This document shows, one piece after another, positions 1 through 4,252 of a stretch of 12,429 nucleotides of DNA. Position 1 is the stretch's first letter; each line of letters starts with the position of its first letter. The notes under the pieces are model-generated. The model did not search any database. It had not been told where the DNA came from and saw only the letters and a list, made by a program, of their open reading frames with translations. The DNA is from an uncultured Clostridia bacterium (lineage in GTDB: Bacteria; Bacillota; Clostridia; Christensenellales; Borkfalkiaceae), in NCBI GenBank assembly GCA_905235815.1, contig CAJOMT010000025.1:1-12429 (forward strand). Direction: 5' to 3'. The position numbers and the translations under genes were made by a program.

Positions 1-1
1 A

Positions 2-193
2 TATCCGCCGTTGGAATACGTTCCTAAAAAATTTGCAATAATCAGAAGAAATGAATGGATGGTTGATAATTCGGATTACTTAATTGCTTTTGTAAGATTT
101 TCTTGGGGAGGAGCAGCAAAAATGCTCGAATATGCTAAACGAAAGAAAAAGCCATTCATAAATTTAGCCGAATGTGAAGGGGTGAAAGATTAA
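2..193 (+). CDS. SLOG/DUF1273-like protein, C-terminal fragment (gene starts left of window)
   Basis: Only the last 63 codons are present. The frame is open from base 2, so the TTG at 11 is probably an internal Leu and not the start. The visible segment contains RRNEWMVDNSDYLIAFV followed by SWGGAAKMLEYAKRKKK and then INL. This R-N-x-x-M-V-D-x-S-D...WGG-A...L-E-Y-A pattern is typical of the C-terminal half of small SLOG-superfamily (DUF1273/YpsA-like) Rossmann proteins common in Clostridia, thought to bind nucleotides or nucleotide-derived ligands. The GG-A turn after the beta strand is the likely phosphate-binding part. The true function is unknown, and the N-terminal half needed for a firm assignment is missing. 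It lies 134 bp upstream of the Spo0A-like gene on the same strand, but that gene has its own promoter, so an operon is not implied. The family call rests on recognition of the motif only. Confidence 0.6.
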   Translation, partial: YPPLEYVPKKFAIIRRNEWMVDNSDYLIAFVRFSWGGAAKMLEYAKRKKKPFINLAECEGVKD

Positions 194-267
194 CGCTGCG
201 TGCTATTGGTGAAAAAAAGTCGGTAAAATTACGGCTCGTCATAAATCGACAAAAAAGCAAAAATTAC

Positions 268-290
268 GCCGACTTAATTGGGCTGTCGGC
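268..290 (+). terminator. possible weak terminator hairpin after the SLOG gene
   Basis: GCCGAC (268-273) can pair with GTCGGC (285-290) across an 11-nt loop, and ATTTGTTT follows. The 6-bp GC-rich stem with a T-rich tail could end the transcript coming from the left. The tail is weak, and its TTGTTT also reads as the -35 box of the next gene. The same CCGACTT segment (269-275) could instead pair with AAGTCGG at 217-223, so two alternative folds exist. Confidence 0.3.
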
Positions 291-292
291 AT

Positions 293-321
293 TTGTTTGA
301 TATGTTATATAATGATATAAT
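293..321 (+). promoter_or_regulatory. SigA-type promoter of the Spo0A-domain gene
   Basis: TTGTTT (293-298) and TATAAT (316-321) are separated by exactly 17 bp. A second TATAAT sits 8 bp upstream (308-313) but lacks a good -35 partner. The predicted start of transcription is about base 328, which is the A of the gene's ATG, so the mRNA would have essentially no 5' leader. A partial match to the Spo0A box (TGTCGAT, minus strand, 245-251) lies about 77-83 bp upstream of that point. Confidence 0.6.
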
Positions 322-327
322 ATATAT

Positions 328-678
328 ATGAGCGAAAGAGATTCAACAGATAAAAAACTGACTGAAATTTTCAATGCGATAGGCTTGGCGCCGAATTTGT
401 ACGGAACTCTCTATTTGAGAGAAGCGGTGAAGTTAGAAGTCGAAAAATCACTGAAAATAAAGACCTCGATGAAAGAGTTATACCCTAAAATCGCCGAGAG
501 TTGTCTTACAACGCCCGATAAAGTCGAACGCGCAATTCGGCACGCCATTTCGTCGGCGTGGAATAGGGGAAAGATAGAAAATTTTAATCTTATTTTCGGC
601 AAAAACGTTTATAATAAAAACGTAAAACCGACGAATAGCGAACTTATAGGCTTACTTGTAAATAAAATAGTATATTAA
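328..678 (+). CDS. stand-alone Spo0A effector-domain (Spo0A_C) DNA-binding protein
   Basis: The 116-residue product consists almost entirely of the Spo0A C-terminal domain (Pfam Spo0A_C), at roughly residues 10-115. Recognisable blocks are LTEIFNAIGLAPN..., YLREAV (29-34), KELYPKIAE (49-57), the recognition-helix region TTPDKVERAIRHAISSAWNRG (61-81, key residues V66 E67 R68 A69 I70 R71 H72), and KPTNSE (100-105). In Bacillus Spo0A this domain binds 0A boxes and is held inactive by an N-terminal receiver until phosphorylated. Here there is no receiver: an in-frame stop at 313-315 rules out an upstream extension, and the ATG at 328 is the only plausible start. Relative to Bacillus, the Arg just before V-E-R is Lys (K65). 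There is no Shine-Dalgarno sequence, in keeping with a leaderless mRNA. It is probably a constitutively competent DNA-binding regulator or a competitor of full-length Spo0A (inference). The family call is secure, the role is not. Confidence 0.9.
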   Translation: MSERDSTDKKLTEIFNAIGLAPNLYGTLYLREAVKLEVEKSLKIKTSMKELYPKIAESCLTTPDKVERAIRHAISSAWNRGKIENFNLIFGKNVYNKNVKPTNSELIGLLVNKIVY

Positions 679-708
679 AAGCGTCCCGAAATACTTTTCG
701 GGACGCTT
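679..708 (-). terminator. 13-bp hairpin terminator between convergent genes
   Basis: AAGCGTCCCGAAA (679-691) pairs perfectly with TTTCGGGACGCTT (696-708) around the 4-nt loop TACT. It begins immediately after the stop codon of the Spo0A-domain gene and lies 5 bp from the stop of the minus-strand membrane protein gene. Read on the minus strand the stem runs into TTTTAATATAC, a fair U-tract, so it most clearly ends the rqcP-ispDF-radA operon. On the plus strand the following bases are GCCGATTATAAC, so termination there would be weaker. It may serve both directions. Confidence 0.85.
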
Positions 709-713
709 GCCGA

Positions 714-1298
714 TTATAACTCTTTGGCTTTACGCTTAAATTTAAAGCGCAATTCGCCGGTTATAAGTTTATATATTACCGCTATCGGCAGAGCGCAGAT
801 AAACGTAACGACTGCGCCTTTCAGTTCAAACGACAGATCCGAAAGAAAATAACTGCCGAGCGGAAGTTTCCATATAAGCACCGTCGCTATAACCGATACC
901 CAACAATATAATATGTAGCCGACAGACGCAAAAAGCGAATAGACGAATACGCTTACGTCTTTATGATTGCGGTTAAACGCTTTATAGACTAAATAGGGCA
1001 TAAAATATCCGATGAATGCGGATAACAACCACCACTTTGCGTTTATGAGTTCCATAGGGAACCAGAATACGCAACTCAATTCAAAAATAACGGCGTATAG
1101 GGCGATTAACACTATGTTTTTAGAAAAAGACAGGCTCGCCGCCGCAATTATCAAAAGCGGAAATACCACGTTTTCAAACGGTATGTTTACGACGAATTGG
1201 TCCATACACATTAGCCATAGCAAGAATAGCATTGCGCCGAAGCCCTTTGCGCCTTTCGTTAAAGAAAGTCTTTCGTCTTTTAAAAGTTCGTTATTCAT
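714..1298 (-). CDS. polytopic membrane protein of unknown function
   Basis: The 194-residue protein has a short charged N-terminus (1-18), about six hydrophobic segments (near 19-39, 42-58, 61-82, 89-107, 115-144 and 160-180) and a strongly basic C-terminal tail (about 181-194, rich in Arg and Lys) expected to stay in the cytoplasm. I do not recognise a family motif. Size and helix count would fit a small transporter subunit, such as an ECF S-component-like protein, but nothing in the sequence proves that. Its ATG overlaps the radA stop by 8 nt (ATGAATAA), and a GGAG site inside the end of radA sits 8-9 nt upstream, so it is translationally coupled to radA. It is the last gene of the operon and is followed by a strong hairpin. 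Function is unknown; that it is a real gene is well supported by spacing and hydropathy. Confidence 0.75.
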   Translation of the reverse strand: MNNELLKDERLSLTKGAKGFGAMLFLLWLMCMDQFVVNIPFENVVFPLLIIAAASLSFSKNIVLIALYAVIFELSCVFWFPMELINAKWWLLSAFIGYFMPYLVYKAFNRNHKDVSVFVYSLFASVGYILYCWVSVIATVLIWKLPLGSYFLSDLSFELKGAVVTFICALPIAVIYKLITGELRFKFKRKAKEL

Positions 1299-2664
1299 CT
1301 TTGTTTTCTCCGAATAAAATTTTTATCGCTTGATATATATGCTTTACGGGAATTATTTCTATCTGATTTTCAAAATTTTTCAAAGCGGCGGCGTTTCTCG
1401 CCGGAACGAGCGCAGTTTTAAACCCTCGCCTTATACATTCCGACACCCTCTTTTCCGCAAAGTTCACACCTCTTATTTCGCCCGTAAGACCTATTTCGCC
1501 GAACGCAAATACGTCCCGTTTTACGGGTTTTCCGTTAAACGAACTTGCAAGCGCAAGCGCCACCGCAAGGTCTGCCGCAGGCTCGCCGAGTTTGATTCCG
1601 CCCATTGCCGTAACGTATACGTCATACGAGTAAAACGGCATATAGGCTCGCTTTTCGAGTACGGCGAGGAGTAAAGCCAAGCGGTTGTAGTCTATCCCGA
1701 TAGCCATTCGCCTCGGCATTCCGAACACCGTTTTGGATAGCAAAGTCTGTACCTCAACGGCTATCGCTCTGTTGCCGGATACCGACGGGGTAACTATGTT
1801 GCCGGACTCGGTGCCTCTGTCCTCGGAAACGAATATTCCGTCGTAGTCTTTAACGCCGTGCATTCCGTCGCTTCTCATTTCGAAAACGCCTACTTCCTGA
1901 GCCGAGCCGAACCTGTTTTTGACCGCCCTCAAAAGTTTACAGTTGTCTTGCGGTTGCCCCTCGAAATAGAGTACCGAATCCATTATATGCTCTAAAACTT
2001 TCGGGCCGGCAATAGCGCCCTCTTTCGTGACGTGCCCGATGATAAATACCGTTTTTCTTTTCGATTTGGCAAAGCGCATCAGCCTTGACGCACATTCTTT
2101 CACTTGCCCTACGCTTCCTGCCGATGAATTCATCTCCGAAAGGTATACGGCTTGGATTGAGTCGACTATTAAAAAGTCTGCGTTTTCCGCCGCAGCCAAA
2201 ATATTTTCGAGGTCGGTTTCGTTCAATAAAAGCAATTCGCTGCCGCTTACTCCGAGCCTGTTGCAACGCAGTTTCACTTGCGCCGCACTCTCCTCCGCCG
2301 AGGCGTATAAAACCTTGTATTTTTCGGCGAGATTACAGGCGATTTGAGTCATAAGCGTAGATTTTCCTATTCCCGGATCGCCGCCGATGAGTACGAGCGA
2401 CGAGGGAACTATGCCTCCGCCCAAAACCGTGTTGAATTCGTCTATCCCCGAATCTATTCTGGCGAGTTTTTCCTCGGATATTTCCGATAATTTTATCGGT
2501 GCGGCAGAACTTGCCGCCGTATATTTAGGGGCAGGGGAGTCGTCCACGATTTCCTCGACGATAGTTCCGTACTTTCCGCAAGAATTACACCTTCCGAGCC
2601 AGCCTGGACTTATCGCTCCGCACTCGACGCAGACGTATTTTGTAGTTATTTTGTTTTTAGCCAT
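1291..2664 (-). CDS. radA: DNA repair protein RadA (Sms)
   Basis: At 457 residues this has the usual length and architecture of bacterial RadA, a branch-migration ATPase/helicase that helps RecA process recombination intermediates. An N-terminal C4 zinc finger (C12, C15, C26, C29) is followed by a RecA-like core with Walker A GGDPGIGKST (94-103) and Walker B FLIVDSIQ (164-171). The RadA signature KNRFG is at 249-253. The C-terminal third is the Lon-like P domain (GGIKLGEPAADLAVALALASS), which in RadA is structural and not a protease. The ATG overlaps the ispDF stop by 8 nt (ATGGCTAA), with a GGAG ribosome site inside ispDF. In Bacillus subtilis radA also lies close to ispD and ispF, so the linkage is conserved, although disA, normally next to radA there, is absent here. 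All key motifs are intact. Confidence 0.97.
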   Translation of the reverse strand: MAKNKITTKYVCVECGAISPGWLGRCNSCGKYGTIVEEIVDDSPAPKYTAASSAAPIKLSEISEEKLARIDSGIDEFNTVLGGGIVPSSLVLIGGDPGIGKSTLMTQIACNLAEKYKVLYASAEESAAQVKLRCNRLGVSGSELLLLNETDLENILAAAENADFLIVDSIQAVYLSEMNSSAGSVGQVKECASRLMRFAKSKRKTVFIIGHVTKEGAIAGPKVLEHIMDSVLYFEGQPQDNCKLLRAVKNRFGSAQEVGVFEMRSDGMHGVKDYDGIFVSEDRGTESGNIVTPSVSGNRAIAVEVQTLLSKTVFGMPRRMAIGIDYNRLALLLAVLEKRAYMPFYSYDVYVTAMGGIKLGEPAADLAVALALASSFNGKPVKRDVFAFGEIGLTGEIRGVNFAEKRVSECIRRGFKTALVPARNAAALKNFENQIEIIPVKHIYQAIKILFGENKDE

Positions 2665-3790
2665 CTGTTTTCTCCGTCAAAACGTAAGCTTGTACCGCTA
2701 TGCCTTCCTCTCTCCCGACCGTTCCTATCCCCTCCAAAGTGGTGCAGGTTATGCCTATTTTGGACTCGTCGAGTTCTAATATGTCGGACATATTTTTTCT
2801 TATTTTGCCGACGAACGGCGAGAGTTTCGGTTTCTCCGCCATAATTACGGCAGTAACGTTTACGAGCTTATAGCCGTACTTTTTTAAGATTTCCTTAACT
2901 TTTTCGAGCAGTATTACGCTTGAAATATCTTTAAATGCAGGATCGGTATCGGGGAAGAATTTGCCTATATCGCCGAGCGAGGCGGAGGAGAGCATTGCGT
3001 CCATAACGGCGTGTAACAAAACGTCTGCGTCGCTGTGGCCTAAAAGCCCTTTCGTATGGGGTATTTCTATTCCGCCGAGTATGAGTTTTCTGCCTTCCGT
3101 CAAGCGGTGCAAGTCGAAACCCGTGCCGCAACTCAAATTTTTGCCGACCGAAAAATCTTCTCTGTAAGTCAATTTTTTGTTTTCGGGCGAGCCGACGACT
3201 ATTTTGCAAGCGCCGATATATTTTTCGTAAACGCCGCTTTCGTCCGTAAATTCTTCTGCGTTTTCGGCTGCCGCATACGCCTTTTTGATGAGTTCGGTCT
3301 TAAAGGTCTGCGGCGTCTGAACGAGATATTTGTTTTTTCTCGACGAAGATACGGCGAAGATCTCGCCGTCTTTTTCTTCGCAGTCGCAGACGGTGTCGGT
3401 TGACGGAACGGCGACAATACCGGAGCCGTATTTTTTAGCCGCCGCTATCGACTCGGCTATCATTTTTTCGGTTACAAAAGGTCTGGCGCCGTCGTGGATA
3501 ACGACTATATCGCCGTCAGTTTCGTTAAGCCCTGCCATTACCGAAAGGGCTCGGGTGCTTCCGCCCCTTACGAAAGTCGGGGATAAACCGAGAGAGAGGG
3601 CGAGTTTTTTAAAAGTTTCTTCGTCCTCATCTCTGCATACTATTATATATTGATTTATAAGGGAAGTGTTTTTAAACGTCGAAAGACATTTTTCTATCGG
3701 CGTTATGCCGCCGATATCTTTCAGCAGTTTATTAAACCCGAATCCGGCACGTTCGCCCGTTCCCGCACAAGTTATGATAGCGCTTACCAT
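2657..3790 (-). CDS. ispDF: bifunctional IspD-IspF enzyme (MEP pathway)
   Basis: One 377-residue chain carries two enzymes of non-mevalonate isoprenoid synthesis. Residues 1 to about 215 are IspD (2-C-methyl-D-erythritol 4-phosphate cytidylyltransferase): the nucleotide-binding loop ITCAGTGERAG with K21, GGSTRALSV (76-84), VIHDGARP (97-104) and LVQTPQ (156-161). Residues from about 220 on are IspF (2-C-methyl-D-erythritol 2,4-cyclodiphosphate synthase): GTGFDLHRL with metal ligands D226 and H228, GHSDADVLLHA with H260 as the third ligand, then the SLGDIGKFFPDTDP block and a C-terminal part with TTLEGIGTVGREEGI. No stop or frameshift separates the halves. The intervening kinase, IspE, is not in the window. 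The ATG overlaps the rqcP stop by 7 nt (ATGGTAA), and AGG lies 6 nt upstream. Fusion is known in Proteobacteria, while Firmicutes usually keep two adjacent genes. Confidence 0.96.
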   Translation of the reverse strand: MVSAIITCAGTGERAGFGFNKLLKDIGGITPIEKCLSTFKNTSLINQYIIVCRDEDEETFKKLALSLGLSPTFVRGGSTRALSVMAGLNETDGDIVVIHDGARPFVTEKMIAESIAAAKKYGSGIVAVPSTDTVCDCEEKDGEIFAVSSSRKNKYLVQTPQTFKTELIKKAYAAAENAEEFTDESGVYEKYIGACKIVVGSPENKKLTYREDFSVGKNLSCGTGFDLHRLTEGRKLILGGIEIPHTKGLLGHSDADVLLHAVMDAMLSSASLGDIGKFFPDTDPAFKDISSVILLEKVKEILKKYGYKLVNVTAVIMAEKPKLSPFVGKIRKNMSDILELDESKIGITCTTLEGIGTVGREEGIAVQAYVLTEKTDG

Positions 3791-4035
3791 TGCTTACCTG
3801 TTATAGTATAGAGAGAAGAAACTTCTTCCTTTTTTACCGTTTCTTTTATGGCGTCTATTCTGAAAGTCAATTCTCCCTCGCCGAAAGCGATTGTTACCAC
3901 GTCGCCGACCTTGACGTTGTAAGACGGTTTTACCACTTTCCCGTTTACCGAGATTTTCCCCGCCTGACAAGCCTCGTTGGCGACGGCACGCCGCTTTAAT
4001 ATACGCGAAATTTTCAAAAATTTGTCGATTCTCAA
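3784..4035 (-). CDS. rqcP: RqcP-type S4-domain RNA-binding protein (YabO family)
   Basis: The 83-residue protein is a single S4 RNA-binding domain (about 1-60) plus a short C-terminal extension. It matches Bacillus RqcP/YabO closely: MRIDKFLKISRILKRR at the start, then GKISVNGKVVKPS, VKVGD and a tail ending ETVKKEEVSSLYTI. RqcP binds the 50S subunit at the P-site tRNA region and works with RqcH in adding alanine tails to nascent chains on stalled, split ribosomes; basic residues R2 and R16, both present here, are the ones I recall as important. The start is TTG (4035-4033), chosen because AGGAG lies 7 nt upstream and the alignment to YabO begins there; no ATG is available. It is the first gene of the minus-strand operon. 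In Bacillus the gene sits near mazG/yabN and divIC, so this position beside ispDF and radA is different. Confidence 0.92.
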   Translation of the reverse strand: MRIDKFLKISRILKRRAVANEACQAGKISVNGKVVKPSYNVKVGDVVTIAFGEGELTFRIDAIKETVKKEEVSSLYTITGKQW

Positions 4036-4062
4036 AATAATCTCCTACGTTTTGCCGAAAAT

Positions 4063-4092
4063 TTTAAAAAAGTCCGTTAAAACCCTTGACAA
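4063..4092 (-). promoter_or_regulatory. candidate promoter of the rqcP-ispDF-radA operon
   Basis: On the minus strand, TTGTCA (4092-4087) is followed after 18 bp by TTTAAA (4068-4063), giving five of six and four of six matches to the SigA consensus. It would start transcription near 4056 and give a leader of about 20 nt carrying the AGGAG site of rqcP. Its -35 box overlaps the -35 box of the rpoBC promoter on the other strand. This is the best candidate I see, but the -10 box is weak. Confidence 0.4.
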
Positions 4093-4130
4093 CTTGAAAA
4101 AAATTAGATATAATCATATAATGCTATAAT
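4086..4130 (+). promoter_or_regulatory. rpoBC promoter: two SigA promoters shifted by 8 bp
   Basis: P1 is TTGACA (4086-4091), 17 bp, TATAAT (4109-4114): both boxes match consensus exactly. P2 is TTGAAA (4094-4099), 17 bp, TATAAT (4117-4122), the same arrangement moved by 8 bp. A third TATAAT (4125-4130) keeps the 8-bp period but has no matching -35. Expected starts are near 4121 (P1) and 4129 (P2). An exact-consensus promoter fits the high expression needed for RNA polymerase core subunits. Confidence 0.88.
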
Positions 4131-4252
4131 ACCGTAATAATGTCCTCTTTTACCCTTTTTGTAAGGGTTAAAGCGAATTTACGATAGTTATTATACAACT
4201 ATTTACGAATTAAAGCAAGGCATTTTTACAATTTTTTTTAAAGGAGCGAATA
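4121..4252 (+). promoter_or_regulatory. 5' leader of rpoBC with two small hairpins
   Basis: About 130 nt lie between the predicted start of transcription and the rpoB ATG. ACCCTT (4152-4157) can pair with AAGGGT (4163-4168) around a 5-nt loop, and ATAGTT (4184-4189) with AACTAT (4197-4202) around a 7-nt loop. The octamer ATTTACGA occurs twice (4177-4184 and 4201-4208). The leader ends with an A/T-rich stretch and AAGGAG (4241-4246), 6 nt before the ATG. I see no known riboswitch, T-box or ribosomal-protein leader fold, and neither hairpin is followed by a proper U-tract. Whether the leader regulates anything is unknown. Confidence 0.45.

Noticed and set aside
194..327. Small RNA gene or CRISPR-like repeats upstream of the Spo0A-domain gene
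   Set aside because: Only two copies of a 9-bp repeat and short inverted repeats are present, with no separate promoter for a small RNA and no regular spacers.
4021..4029. TTTGTCGAT, a Spo0A-box-like site at the start of rqcP
   Set aside because: These bases encode the conserved R-I-D-K-F of the S4 domain on the other strand, so the match is explained by coding sequence.
4121..4252. T-box, L10-type leader or known riboswitch before rpoB
   Set aside because: No T-box sequence, no kink-turn pattern and no terminator with a U-tract are visible.
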